From NCBI GenBank assembly GCA_041905595.1, contig JAYRKT010000009.1:62001-126000 (forward strand): 64,000 bases of DNA. The letters are read 5' to 3'. The translations under genes were made by a program, and so were the position numbers. Below, in pieces: positions 16,530 to 25,568 of the stretch (position 1 is its first letter; each line of letters begins with the position of its first letter). This stretch comes from Aliitabrizicola sp041905595 (GTDB lineage Bacteria; Pseudomonadota; Alphaproteobacteria; Rhodobacterales; Rhodobacteraceae). The notes below the pieces were generated by a model. It was not told where the DNA came from. It searched no databases and saw only the letters and a list, made by a program, of their open reading frames with translations.

Positions 16530-18607
16530 GCGGCTTCCCTTTCAGTCAAGGCCCGGCCGCGTGCGGCCAGCACAAGCGGGACACATTGCCGGGCGTCGTC
16601 ATGAATGGTCACGCAGTCAAGGCACTGGAAGCATTCGGAGTAGCCGACCTGCCCGGATTTCGCGATGGCGCCATAGCGGCAACGCACCTTGCACAGCTGG
16701 CAGGGCGCACCGCATTCCGGGCGGCGGTCGATCCAGTCGCGGCGCCGCAGCAGCCCTCCGATCGCCATAAGCGCACCGAGCGGGCAGACATAGCGGCAGA
16801 AGCCCTTGAAGGTGACCATCGACAAGACCAGCCAGAAGACGGCATAGGCGACGTAGTACCATTCGCGCTGGAAGGCCGTCGTCACGGCGGTCTTGAACGG
16901 TTCGATCTCTGCCGCCTTTTCCGCCTGATCGGGCAAAAGGAAAGCCACCGCAATCAGACCGGCGAGTGCTGCGTATTTCAGCCGCATCAGCCGGCGGTCC
17001 CAGACGCCTGAAGGCATCCATTCCGGCAGCCGCAGGACGCGGCCAAGGTGGTGAGCAAATTCCTGCATGGCGCCGAAGGGGCAGAGCCAGCCGCAGAACA
17101 GCCCGCGCCCCCACAGGACGAAGCCAAGGATCGCGACCGCCCAGATGGCGAGAGAGAAGGGATCATAGAGCAGGACCGACAGGCTTCCGCCGCCCGCAAT
17201 CGCCCGCAGGGTGGCCATCGCGGTAACGATGGACAGTTGCCCCTGCCCCCAGAAGCCGACGAAGCCGATCATCACGGCCAGCACCGCAGGGCGCAGCCAG
17301 CGGATCGTCCGCCGTCGGGCCGTCCAGTGCATGGCCGGCCCGACAAGCAGCAGGATGCCGGCAAGAACGACCGCCAGCGCAATCATGTCCGCGCGACGAT
17401 TGATCAGCGCCTCGCGCCAAGGAGGCAGCGGCTCGACCGACTTCTGTTGCAGGAAGAAGGCCGGATCGGTCCGCAGCGTCAGTGCGAAATGGGCTGATCC
17501 CACCTCGGGCTGCAGCATCCCATGCTTGCGCACCGCCTGCGCCTTCAGAGTCCAGTCACGGGTCGGATCGAAACCGAGCCGCCGGTCGATCCTGACGATC
17601 ATCGAAGTGCCCTGCGGCACGCCAGGCTGGACCCTGAACAGAAGATCGGCATCCCGCAGGCTCAGCGGCAATCCGTCCTGCTCGCCCGACAACCGGTCGG
17701 GTGCGGTATTGCGGACAAAATCCTCGGACACAAGACCATGCCGCCCCTGGTCGACGACAAGGATCATCTCGTCATCAGGCGATATCGAGAGCAGGCGGTC
17801 GAGGTCCTTCAGGCTGTCGGCATCAAGAACCGCACGGGCAACCGACGGCGGGGTGATGTCGATGGCCCAGAGGTCAAGGTAGGGCGCCCCGGCTTCGGCA
17901 GTTTCCGGATCGTCATGGGCCCAGATCGTTCCGGCAAAGGCGGCATCAAGTTCGGCATTGGTCACGCGCAGGTTGCGGACCAGGCCACGCTCAATCAGGT
18001 CATTCCAGGTCAGGTCCAGCACAAGGTCTGGATCCGGCCGCAATGGCGGACCGGCTTCAACCCCCTGGAGCTTTTCGCGGGCGACCGCCTTTGTCGCGGC
18101 CAGGATCGACTCATGCGCGATCCGGACCGAGGCGGTCGCCTTGGTCACGCCGTCGAGATAGACCAGATCCGATCCCTGCCCGCCCTCGCCGTAGGGCGTG
18201 CCGACCACCAGAGGCTCGTGGATCGAATGGCCACGGTACTGCTCGAGGAAGGCCCGAAGCGGCGCCTCGCCCAGCCCCGAGACAAAGATCGGCTCATTAT
18301 GGTGCAGAAGCCGAACGTCGAGGAACCGGCCTTCCAGGTCGATTGTCACCAACATGTCGATCGGTGCGCCCGAAAAGCCGGGGATCGGGGCCAGCGGGCC
18401 GGTTTCGAACACATAGCCGGCAAGGGCCCCGCCCGAATTCATCAGCGCCCATACGCCTTTGTCGTTCACGGCCTCGCCAAGCGCGTAGGGCGGCACGACG
18501 AGGGCCGCGATGGCCTCGCGCGACAGGGGGGCGGCGTGGGCTGGCCCGGGGCCGAAGCTCGCCGCGATGACCAGCAGGCAGGCAAGGCGCAGAATGGCGG
18601 CTAGCAC
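16526..18607 (-). CDS. NosR/NirI-like membrane flavin and iron-sulfur electron-transfer protein
   Basis: A 693-residue protein with the full NosR layout. It has a signal peptide (1-26), a periplasmic FMN-binding domain with the flavinylation site DGVTKAT at 152-158 (Thr158 expected), several membrane helices from about 407 to 610, two CxxxCP motifs (505-510 and 604-609), and a C-terminal domain with Cys632/636/639/643 and Cys659/662/665/675 for two 4Fe-4S clusters. Family members move electrons across the membrane from quinol to a periplasmic partner. No nos or nir genes are present. It sits in the PQQ/XoxF island, divergent from a NitT-type ABC transporter, with a shared operator at 18657. 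A role in methanol oxidation or metal/cofactor handling is inference. Confidence 0.88.
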   Translation of the reverse strand: MLAAILRLACLLVIAASFGPGPAHAAPLSREAIAALVVPPYALGEAVNDKGVWALMNSGGALAGYVFETGPLAPIPGFSGAPIDMLVTIDLEGRFLDVRLLHHNEPIFVSGLGEAPLRAFLEQYRGHSIHEPLVVGTPYGEGGQGSDLVYLDGVTKATASVRIAHESILAATKAVAREKLQGVEAGPPLRPDPDLVLDLTWNDLIERGLVRNLRVTNAELDAAFAGTIWAHDDPETAEAGAPYLDLWAIDITPPSVARAVLDADSLKDLDRLLSISPDDEMILVVDQGRHGLVSEDFVRNTAPDRLSGEQDGLPLSLRDADLLFRVQPGVPQGTSMIVRIDRRLGFDPTRDWTLKAQAVRKHGMLQPEVGSAHFALTLRTDPAFFLQQKSVEPLPPWREALINRRADMIALAVVLAGILLLVGPAMHWTARRRTIRWLRPAVLAVMIGFVGFWGQGQLSIVTAMATLRAIAGGGSLSVLLYDPFSLAIWAVAILGFVLWGRGLFCGWLCPFGAMQEFAHHLGRVLRLPEWMPSGVWDRRLMRLKYAALAGLIAVAFLLPDQAEKAAEIEPFKTAVTTAFQREWYYVAYAVFWLVLSMVTFKGFCRYVCPLGALMAIGGLLRRRDWIDRRPECGAPCQLCKVRCRYGAIAKSGQVGYSECFQCLDCVTIHDDARQCVPLVLAARGRALTEREAA

Positions 18608-18656
18608 GGGTCGTCTCCTCCGAAGACCACGCTAGGCGCGTGCAGGGCGGCCCGAC

Positions 18657-18672
18657 ATACGACCAAGGTCGG
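18657..18672. promoter_or_regulatory. Island palindrome site A (divergent nosR-like / ABC permease)
   Basis: ATACGACCAAGGTCGG with the perfect core GACCAAGGTC at 18661-18670. The centre (18665.5) is 58.5 nt from both flanking start codons (18607 and 18724). It shares its first 15 nt with the site at 31825. This is a candidate binding site for the LuxR-type response regulator of the island. Confidence 0.6.
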
Positions 18673-18723
18673 AGGGCCGGTGGCTTGCGCCGCTCGGCCC
18701 GTCCAAGGGACACTTGTCCTACC

Positions 18724-19518
18724 ATGAGCCTGAATTCACCCCCCTCGCGCCCCGGCCGCCCGGCAGTCAGCCGGGCTGCAGGAACTCTTGCCCTGAGGCT
18801 GGGCTTTCTCCTCTTCGTTCTGCTGCTGTGGCAGATCGCTGCCCGACAGGCCCCGTCGGGTCTTTTCGCCGGTCCCGACGCAGTCGCACGGGCGGGCTGG
18901 CAGCTGGCAGTTGACGGCAAGCTGGGACCGGCGGTTCTGGCGAGTCTGCGGGTGTTCCTGACCGGCACGCTGTTGGCCGCGATCCTCGGCGCCACAATCG
19001 GCCTTGCCATGGGGATGTGGGGCTGGCTGGGCCGGATGCTAGACGTCTATATCTACGCGCTGGCTGCGACGCCGCGCATCGCCTTTATCCCGCTCATCAT
19101 CGTGATGCTGGGCCTTGGACTGAAGGCAAAGGTCCTGATCGTCTTTCTCGGCGCAGTGATGCCGGTGATCCTGAACGCCTATGCCGGGGTGCGGGCCACG
19201 GACCCGGATCTGGTCGAGATGGCCCGTGCAACGGGGGCTGGACAGGGGCGCATCCTCGCCCATGTCGTGCTGCCGGGCGCCGTGCCCTACCTGATGACCG
19301 GCCTCCGCATCGGAGCGACGATCGGGCTTATCAATACCGTCGTGGCCGAGCTTTACACCGCCATCGGCGGGCTGGGCGGGCTGCTTGCCGTCTACGGCGG
19401 ACGGTTCCGCATGGCCGAATACCTGGCTGTCGTCTGCGTTCTTGCACTGATCGGCGTGGTCGTGGCCGAAGGCCTGCGTCTTGCCGAACGGCGTCTGCTC
19501 CGCTGGCGCGACGGCTGA
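18724..19518 (+). CDS. ABC transporter permease (NitT/TauT/SsuC family)
   Basis: A 264-residue inner-membrane permease of the nitrate/taurine/sulfonate importer family. It has about six hydrophobic helices and an EAA-like loop (DLVEMARATGAGQGRILAHVVLPGAVP) that docks the ATPase. The ATG at 18724 is preferred because upstream in-frame sequence is Arg-rich and non-membrane, and the palindrome at 18657 would otherwise be close to coding sequence. It begins a permease, binding protein, ATPase operon transcribed away from the NosR-like gene. Substrate is not readable; candidates in this family include sulfonates, thiamine precursors and other small organics. Confidence 0.9.
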   Translation: MSLNSPPSRPGRPAVSRAAGTLALRLGFLLFVLLLWQIAARQAPSGLFAGPDAVARAGWQLAVDGKLGPAVLASLRVFLTGTLLAAILGATIGLAMGMWGWLGRMLDVYIYALAATPRIAFIPLIIVMLGLGLKAKVLIVFLGAVMPVILNAYAGVRATDPDLVEMARATGAGQGRILAHVVLPGAVPYLMTGLRIGATIGLINTVVAELYTAIGGLGGLLAVYGGRFRMAEYLAVVCVLALIGVVVAEGLRLAERRLLRWRDG

Positions 19519-19545
19519 CCCTATGACCAATCTGGGAGGAGAAGC

Positions 19546-20556
19546 ATGAACAGGATTAGCCGTCTTTTTGCCCTTGCCGCCATTGCATCGGCCATAGCCT
19601 TGCCCGCCCTGGCCAAGCCGTTTCGCTTGATCGTCTCGGACGCAGAGACACCGCTTGTCCCCAACTCAGTCATGGAACTGGCCAAGCAGGAGGGGTATTT
19701 CGACCGCGCCGGGGTCGAGGTGGAGTTCGTGCGGGTCGAACAGTCGCCGATGGTGATGGCCGCCCTGCGGGCCGGTGAAGGCGAGATGGCCAATGTCTCG
19801 CTCGATGCGTTGCTGCAGGCGGTCGCGGGCGGAGCGACAGACCTGCGCGGCGTCATGTCGCCCAACAAGGCGCTGCCCTACCTGATCGCCGGGCGCGATG
19901 TGACGGCGCTTAAGGATCTTGAAGGAAAGCGCTTCGGCATCGGACGGGTCGGCAGCGTCGACCATCTTCTGTCGATGCGCGTGCTGGAGGCCGCCGGCGT
20001 CGACGTCTCCAGGCTTGAGCTGGTTGCCCTTGGCCAGCCGCAGGCCCGGGCGCAGGCGATGTTGGCCAGCCAGATCGACGCGACGACGATGGGCATCGGC
20101 AGCTTTACCGCCATCGACGACGCCCCCGGCATTTCGGTGCTGGTCGATGTCGACGCCTATTACAAGGCAGCGCCGATCCTGTCGAAGCTGAACGTGGTCA
20201 CGACCGAAACGCTGCAAGCGCGCGGCCCCGAGGTTGCCGCGGTCATCGAGGCGCTGGTCCTTGCCGCGCGCGACTTCCAGGCGGATCCGTCGAAATGGGT
20301 CACGGCGATGCAGAAGGCCCGGCCCGATGTGCCGGTCGCAGATCTGGAGAGGCTTGCCGGTGCTTTTACCGGGGCCTGGACGGTGAACGGCGGGCTCAAC
20401 CCCGCCACGCTGACCGAGGCGCAGGCCTGGCTGCACCAAGGCGAAGATTTCAAGGGGATCGCGCCGGCTCCACTTGACGCCTTCGCCGATCTGGCGCCCC
20501 TGAAAGCCGTCCTCGAAAAGCTGGGGACATCCAACGCGGGCGACGCCGGTTGGTGA
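19546..20556 (+). CDS. ABC transporter substrate-binding protein (NitT/TauT, NMT1-like)
   Basis: A 336-residue periplasmic binding protein with a clear signal peptide (MNRISRLFALAAIASAIALPALA) and GGGAGGAG ahead of the ATG. The NMT1/THI5-like fold is visible in MELAKQEGYFDRAGVEVEFV, ALRAGEGEMANVSLDALLQAV, LKDLEGKRFGIGRVGSVDHLL, and AQAMLASQIDATTMG. It stops 4 nt into the ATPase gene. Its location inside a PQQ/XoxF island, with the NosR/ApbE pair across the promoter, suggests a nutrient linked to periplasmic alcohol oxidation, but no ligand can be assigned. Confidence 0.9.
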   Translation: MNRISRLFALAAIASAIALPALAKPFRLIVSDAETPLVPNSVMELAKQEGYFDRAGVEVEFVRVEQSPMVMAALRAGEGEMANVSLDALLQAVAGGATDLRGVMSPNKALPYLIAGRDVTALKDLEGKRFGIGRVGSVDHLLSMRVLEAAGVDVSRLELVALGQPQARAQAMLASQIDATTMGIGSFTAIDDAPGISVLVDVDAYYKAAPILSKLNVVTTETLQARGPEVAAVIEALVLAARDFQADPSKWVTAMQKARPDVPVADLERLAGAFTGAWTVNGGLNPATLTEAQAWLHQGEDFKGIAPAPLDAFADLAPLKAVLEKLGTSNAGDAGW

Positions 20557-21377
20557 CGGAACCGCCCCTGTTGAAGCTCGAGGCTGCCTCGTTCAGCCAT
20601 AGTGGCCAGCCGGTCCTCGACGGGATCGACCTGACACTCGACAGGGGCGAGGTTCTGGCGGTGCTCGGCCCGTCCGGTTGCGGAAAGACGACGCTGCTGC
20701 GTTTGATCGCGGGCCTCCTTGCGCCGGACGCCGGTACGGTCTGCCTGAACGGCACGGCGCCCCGGCCCGGACGGGGCAGTGCGCTGGTCTTTCAGTCCTA
20801 CCGACTGCTGGCCTGGAAAAGCGTGGCAGCCAACGTCGCCTTCGCGCTGCCCGGCATATCCGCGATGGAGCGGGCCAGCCGGGTCGAGGACGTGCTGCGT
20901 CTTGTCGGCCTGACCCGCGTGGCCGGGGCCTGGCCCGCCGAGTTGAGCGGCGGGATGCGGCAGCGGGTTGCGCTTGCGCGAGCGCTGGTCTGCCGGCCGG
21001 ACGTGCTGCTTCTGGACGAACCCTTCGCCGCACTCGACGCGCAGGCACGCGAGTTGATGCAGGACGAACTGCGGCGCCTTGTTGGGCAAGCGGGCGGCCC
21101 TGGGGTCGTGTTCGTCACCCATTCCGTGGACGAAGCGCTGGTTCTGGCGGACCGCGTTTTGGTCCTGTCACCGCGGCCGGGTCGCGTTATCGCCCGCATC
21201 GCCACCCCCTTCATTGGGAGCCACGACCAGGAAAGCCGGCGCGAACATCCGGATTTTGCGCCGTTGCGCCGGCAACTCTGGACGTTCCTTAGGGATGTCG
21301 TGCTGAACGATCCAGCCTCGGATTTCTATCGACCGCCAGAGGACCAACCCTCCGTCCTGCGGCAGCCTTACCGCTAG
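20553..21377 (+). CDS. ABC transporter ATP-binding protein (NitT/TauT/SsuB family)
   Basis: An ATPase of about 274 residues: Walker A GPSGCGKTT, signature LSGGMRQR, Walker B LLLDEPFAALD, and a switch histidine in FVTHSVDEA. The GTG at 20553 overlaps the binding-protein stop codon (GTGA) and is the likely start; a TTG one codon earlier is possible. The LSGGMRQRVALARAL signature and short length (no TOBE) fit the SsuB/TauB group. The 3' end overlaps the convergent histidine-kinase gene by 4 nt. Confidence 0.93.
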   Translation: MTEPPLLKLEAASFSHSGQPVLDGIDLTLDRGEVLAVLGPSGCGKTTLLRLIAGLLAPDAGTVCLNGTAPRPGRGSALVFQSYRLLAWKSVAANVAFALPGISAMERASRVEDVLRLVGLTRVAGAWPAELSGGMRQRVALARALVCRPDVLLLDEPFAALDAQARELMQDELRRLVGQAGGPGVVFVTHSVDEALVLADRVLVLSPRPGRVIARIATPFIGSHDQESRREHPDFAPLRRQLWTFLRDVVLNDPASDFYRPPEDQPSVLRQPYR

Positions 21378-23560
21378 CCTGCAAGCAGCGCGAAGGCTTC
21401 CAGAACCTCCGGGCCGATTGGCTTGTAGAGGATCTCGAGACCTGCATCCTCTGCAGCGCGGCGCACCTCGGGCGAGCGGTTGGCGGTGATGATCCGCACC
21501 GGTCGCTCGCCGAACCTGTCCTTCAGCATCTGCGCGGTCTCGACCCCCGTCATCCCGTCCCCGAGCTGCTGGTCGATCAGGTAAAGGTCCGGCACGATGC
21601 CGATCTCGTCCAGAAGCGCCAGCGCCGCTTCGCCGTTCTCGGCTTCGAGCACGCTCACGCCGCGCCGCTCAAGGAGCAGCGAGATGGCCCGGCGCAAGTC
21701 CTCGTCATTCTCGACCAGCAGCGCGATGCGGTCAGAGCCGTCCGTCGGCTCCTCCGTGACGCGGATCGGCTCACCCAGGCTCGGCCGACGCGCACTCATC
21801 GGCGCAAGTGGCAGTTCGACCCCGAAAACCGTACCCCGCCCCAGATCGGACCGCAAAGAGAGCCTGTGGTCGAGAAGCGCACAGGCGCGCTCGACGATCG
21901 CAAGGCCCAGGCCCATCCCCTCGGAGGCCGAGGCGCTGCCTTGTACGCGATGGAACTCGCGGAAGATCTTCTGCTGGTCGTCAGGGGCAATGCCCGGACC
22001 GGTGTCGTGCACTTCAACGCGCAAGCCACCAGGGATGCGGCGGGCACCAACCAGGACGCGGCCTTCGCTGGTATAGCGCAAGGCGTTGCTGATGAGGTTC
22101 TGCAGGATGCGGCGCAGGTAGGTCGCATCGCTTAGCACGGTTTCCCGGCAAGGCAGGATATCCAGACGCAACCCCTTGCCGACGGCCACCAGCGCGAATT
22201 CGTCGGTCAGCTGGGCCAGGAGCCGCGACAGCGAGACTGGCCCGATCTCGACCTCTGTGCCTCCGGATTCAAGGCGTGACAGGTCCAGGAGCGCCCCGAG
22301 GATCGCCTCGACGCTGGTCAACGCATTCTGGGCCTTTTCCAGCGTGCCCTGCGCAGCCCCGGCATCGTCGCGCGCCGCAGCAACGAAGAGTTTGGCTGCG
22401 GAAAGAGGCTGCAGCAGGTCATGGCTTGCGGCCGCGACGAAGCGGACGCGGGTGGCATTGGCCCGTTCGGCATCGCGCAAGGCTACGGACAGGTCCTTGG
22501 TGCGGGCGATCACCCGCTCTTCCAGCGTCGCATTGGCCCGCAGCATCGAATGGATGGCCATCCGTTCGCGCGTGACGTCGGTGAAAGACATCACGAATCC
22601 ACGTTCGGGCATCTCTTGCGCGAAGGCGTCGAGGATGATGCCGGAATGCAGCTGCAGCTCGAAAGTCAGGGGCGGGCGCGGCGTTGCCTGTCGAACCCAG
22701 GCCCAGAGGCTGGCGCCCGAGGACCCCTCACCGAAGCGCAGCTGCCGCAACAGAAGCCAGGCAAGTTCGGCAAACGAAATGCCGGTCTGCAGCAGGTGCT
22801 TTGGCAGCCCGAACAGTTGCGCCAGGCGGCGGTTCGCCCCCACCAGGCGCCGGTCGGGACCGAAGATCGCGACGCCCTGGTTGATGTGGTCCAGCGTCGC
22901 CCGGATCATCCGTGCCTGCTGGTCGAGGAGCTTGCCGCGCTCTGACCGTTCCGCCTGGATGATCGCGGTCACGTCCGTCTGCAGGATCACAAGGCCACCA
23001 GGATCAATCGGCTGTTCGCTGACCTGCAGCCACTGCCCGCCGGTGAGTTCCACATAGAACGGCGCCCCGTCCTCGTGATGCCGCATCCGTTCGGCGACCC
23101 AGTCGTCCGGAGTCATGTCCGCGGGCAGGGCAAGATGCGCCGAGCGGCTTACATGCTGGACATAGTCGTTGAAGCTGATCCCCGGCACGAGGAATTCGCG
23201 CGCATCCGAGAGAAGCTGGCAGAAGCGTGAATTGCACAGGACGAGCCGGCCCGACTCGTCGAAAAGCGCAAAGCCTTCGGCGACGGCCTCGATCGCCTGC
23301 GCAAGGTCGCGGCGGGCCTTGCTGGCCGAGGCATTGGCCTCGTTCAACAGTTTCAAAGTCGCTTCGAGGTCGCGTGTCCGACTGCGGACCATCTCCTCCA
23401 TCTCTGCAGCCTGCTGGAACAAGCTCCAGGCGCTGCGGGATTCGCCCTCCTGGTGTTCGGACCGCCGGATCAGCGCCTCGGTGATGTCGAGCAGCTTTTC
23501 GACTTTGACATCCGGGGGGGCCAGCGGGTCGACCAGGCTTTCCGAGATGCGGCTCGTCAT
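21374..23560 (-). CDS. PAS-domain hybrid histidine kinase (FlhS / ErcS'-like)
   Basis: A 728-residue soluble hybrid sensor kinase without membrane helices. A coiled coil (about 45-90) precedes two PAS-like domains (about 88-200 and 215-330). A second coiled coil leads to the HisKA box with His380 in ASHDLLQPL, then an HATPase domain (NLISNALRYTSEGR, DTGPGI, GMGLGLAIV), and a C-terminal receiver (about 608-728) with phospho-acceptor Asp663 in LIDQQL. Kinases of this build control PQQ-dependent alcohol oxidation (FlhS in Paracoccus, ErcS' in Pseudomonas). It overlaps the FIST gene by 4 nt. The signal is unknown and presumably sensed in the cytoplasm. Confidence 0.9.
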   Translation of the reverse strand: MTSRISESLVDPLAPPDVKVEKLLDITEALIRRSEHQEGESRSAWSLFQQAAEMEEMVRSRTRDLEATLKLLNEANASASKARRDLAQAIEAVAEGFALFDESGRLVLCNSRFCQLLSDAREFLVPGISFNDYVQHVSRSAHLALPADMTPDDWVAERMRHHEDGAPFYVELTGGQWLQVSEQPIDPGGLVILQTDVTAIIQAERSERGKLLDQQARMIRATLDHINQGVAIFGPDRRLVGANRRLAQLFGLPKHLLQTGISFAELAWLLLRQLRFGEGSSGASLWAWVRQATPRPPLTFELQLHSGIILDAFAQEMPERGFVMSFTDVTRERMAIHSMLRANATLEERVIARTKDLSVALRDAERANATRVRFVAAASHDLLQPLSAAKLFVAAARDDAGAAQGTLEKAQNALTSVEAILGALLDLSRLESGGTEVEIGPVSLSRLLAQLTDEFALVAVGKGLRLDILPCRETVLSDATYLRRILQNLISNALRYTSEGRVLVGARRIPGGLRVEVHDTGPGIAPDDQQKIFREFHRVQGSASASEGMGLGLAIVERACALLDHRLSLRSDLGRGTVFGVELPLAPMSARRPSLGEPIRVTEEPTDGSDRIALLVENDEDLRRAISLLLERRGVSVLEAENGEAALALLDEIGIVPDLYLIDQQLGDGMTGVETAQMLKDRFGERPVRIITANRSPEVRRAAEDAGLEILYKPIGPEVLEAFALLAG

Positions 23561-24711
23561 CTGGCGCCCGCCCCGGCCGAAGTCGGCGGGAAGAAGGCGA
23601 AGCCGCTGAACGTCTGGTTCAGATGCAGTGGCCCCATTTGTTCGCCATAGGTGTTGAATCCGACCACGGAGTGCCGCCGCAAGAGCTGGGCGACGAGCCC
23701 TGCCTGCTGGCGGCTTTCCGCCTCGATCCGCCGCAGGATGCAGTCGAATGCCAGGATCGCAAGCGGGGTCGCATCGCGCCCAAGATCGGACAGTGCCGCA
23801 TCCAGATGACCAACGAGATTGCGCGGCCGGGCAAGGGACAATACCACGCCCTCGTCGATGGCCGAAAAGAACACGATCCCCCCCTCGGGGGTGACGCGCT
23901 GGATCGCCCTCACATGGTGGCGATTGCCCATGCGCACCACCAGCGGATTGGCCGCGAAGAGACGAGTGTCCAGATCGCGTTCATTGCAGCCGACAAGTCG
24001 CGAATACTCCCGCGCGGCCGGTTCCGCGTTGATCTGGCGCACGGTCCGGGTGCCGGAATCGGCGCAGGTCACGACCATGCGAATATCGGTCGGCTCCAGA
24101 TGATCGAAGCTGAACGACCTGAGCCCGCAATTGCCGCGAAGCATGCACAGGACAGCGGCATCATGGTGCAGACGGCCACCGCACAGCACGAAGGTCTTCT
24201 CGAAGCGGGTGCCGTCGCCCGCGGACCCGCCGACCAGCGGCATCGCGCCGGCCCCGGCGGAAAGGGCGGCCGCCAACTCGTCCTCGCGGATCGATAGTCC
24301 GTCGACCAGCAGGATGGCGAATTCGGTCGGCAAATGCCCATGATCGCGGGCCAGGCCCTGCCGTGCTGACAGCGTCGCCATGGCGATTTCGGCGGCGGAT
24401 AGGCGCGACAGGCCCGACAGCATCACCGCCTCGCCAGCGAAGTGCTCGGCCGGGAAGCCCACAGCAACGATGCTGCCGCTTTGATAGCCTGCCGGCGTGA
24501 CCTCGCCGGATGTCGTGCAGCCTGCGACCCGCGCGCCGGGAAAAGCCGACTGGCTGTCCCTGGCGAGGGCTACAAGATCAGCTTCCGGCGAGATGAAGAG
24601 CAGGACGAGAGAAAAGGGGTCTGGCCCCATTCGTTCCGCAAGCCGCGTCAGGGGTTGCGGTTCGTCGACGCCGATGACCGCCGTCGCGACATTGACCTGT
24701 CCCGCCGGCAT
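23557..24711 (-). CDS. FIST-domain ligand-sensing protein
   Basis: A 384-residue FIST N plus FIST C protein. The N-domain shows FPGARVAGCTTSGEV and ILLVDGLSIREDELAAAL with GGSAGDG. The C-domain shows NERDLDTRLFAANPLVVRMG, and the end has RHSVVGFNTYGEQMGPLHLNQTFSGFAFF. The ATG at 24711 follows GGAGGGGAG; longer upstream frames would overlap the response-regulator gene. FIST proteins are proposed small-ligand (amino-acid-like) sensors and often pair with kinases or chemoreceptors. Here the gene lies between kinase and response regulator, as in Pseudomonas ethanol-oxidation loci. I infer it feeds a signal to the kinase. Confidence 0.9.
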   Translation of the reverse strand: MPAGQVNVATAVIGVDEPQPLTRLAERMGPDPFSLVLLFISPEADLVALARDSQSAFPGARVAGCTTSGEVTPAGYQSGSIVAVGFPAEHFAGEAVMLSGLSRLSAAEIAMATLSARQGLARDHGHLPTEFAILLVDGLSIREDELAAALSAGAGAMPLVGGSAGDGTRFEKTFVLCGGRLHHDAAVLCMLRGNCGLRSFSFDHLEPTDIRMVVTCADSGTRTVRQINAEPAAREYSRLVGCNERDLDTRLFAANPLVVRMGNRHHVRAIQRVTPEGGIVFFSAIDEGVVLSLARPRNLVGHLDAALSDLGRDATPLAILAFDCILRRIEAESRQQAGLVAQLLRRHSVVGFNTYGEQMGPLHLNQTFSGFAFFPPTSAGAGAR

Positions 24712-24760
24712 CTCCCCTCCCCGCTGCGGGCGCGCGCCTTGGCCGACAAGGCTCCGAAGG

Positions 24761-25453
24761 TCATGTGTCGGATACAAGATGGGCGAAGCTCGCTTCCTGA
24801 GCGAACAAAACCGCTTGCATCCGGGTCTGTACCCCCAGCTTGCGCATGATTGCCGTAACATGCGCCTTGACCGTCGTCTCGGCAATCGAAAGCTCGTAGG
24901 CGATCTGCTTGTTCATCAGCCCCGTGCCGATCAACTCCAGAATCTTCGCCTGCTGGCGGGTCAGCAAGGCGAGCCGGCGCACCGCCTCATCAGATGCGGC
25001 TTGCGCGGCGGGGTCGAGCGCGTCGCCGCTGACATGCAGTTCGCCCGCGGCGATGGCCGCGAACGCCCGCGCAAATTCCTCCCGCTCCGCGTGTTTCGGA
25101 ACGAATGCATTGACCCCGGCCTGAACCGCCGCGCGCACCACCCGCATCTCGTCCAGCGACGACACGATCACGATCGGGATGTCCGGCGCCGCCTGGCGGA
25201 TCCGTACCACACCGTCGAGCCCGTTCACATCCGGCAGGTTCAGGTCAAGTACGATCACATCCGGCTTGCCGGGTTGGGCCAGCCGCTCGAGTGCAGCCTT
25301 CAGCGAGCCCACCGATTTCACCTCGGCAATCCCGACAGGACCGGTGAGCGTCATGGCAAGGGCGTCGCAGAACAGCGGATGGTCGTCCACGATCAGCGCC
25401 GAATGCAGCGGCCGGGCAGCAGCGACGGTCGGCTGGGTGGGGAGAGGTGCCAT
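24761..25453 (-). CDS. LuxR/NarL-type response regulator (FlhR/AgmR-like)
   Basis: A 230-residue response regulator with a receiver domain (ALIVDDHPLFCDAL; phospho-acceptor Asp70 in IVLDLNLP) and a C-terminal LuxR HTH (LTRQQAKILELIGTGLMNKQIAYELSIAETTVKAHV). The ATG at 25453 is chosen; one 12 codons upstream is possible. The family activates PQQ-alcohol-dehydrogenase genes (FlhR in Paracoccus, AgmR/ErbR in Pseudomonas). It sits between the FIST/kinase pair and xoxF, behind the xoxF terminator. The palindromes near TACGACCWWGGTCGAA in front of the island's genes are the likely targets. Confidence 0.93.
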   Translation of the reverse strand: MAPLPTQPTVAAARPLHSALIVDDHPLFCDALAMTLTGPVGIAEVKSVGSLKAALERLAQPGKPDVIVLDLNLPDVNGLDGVVRIRQAAPDIPIVIVSSLDEMRVVRAAVQAGVNAFVPKHAEREEFARAFAAIAAGELHVSGDALDPAAQAASDEAVRRLALLTRQQAKILELIGTGLMNKQIAYELSIAETTVKAHVTAIMRKLGVQTRMQAVLFAQEASFAHLVSDT

Positions 25454-25514
25454 ATGGGTTCCCCGGAATTGATGGCGATAGCTTATCATCTTGCGCCCCT
25501 GTGTTGACAGGATC

Positions 25515-25554
25515 CAAGAGAAAGAAGGATGGGCCGGGCGTTGCCGCCCGGCCC
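25515..25554 (-). terminator. Rho-independent terminator of xoxF
   Basis: A perfect 10-bp GC stem (GGGCCGGGCG / CGCCCGGCCC, 25531-25554) with a TTGC loop lies 14 nt past the xoxF stop. On the minus strand it is followed by the pyrimidine-rich stretch ATCCTTCTTTCTCTT (25515-25529). It should insulate the response-regulator gene from the very strong xoxF transcription. Confidence 0.82.
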
Positions 25555-25568
25555 GCTACGACGTCAGA

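Noticed and set aside
16526..18607. Genuine NosR of a nitrous-oxide reductase cluster
   Set aside because: No nosZ, nosD/F/Y/L or nir gene occurs nearby, and the promoter carries the methanol-island palindrome instead.
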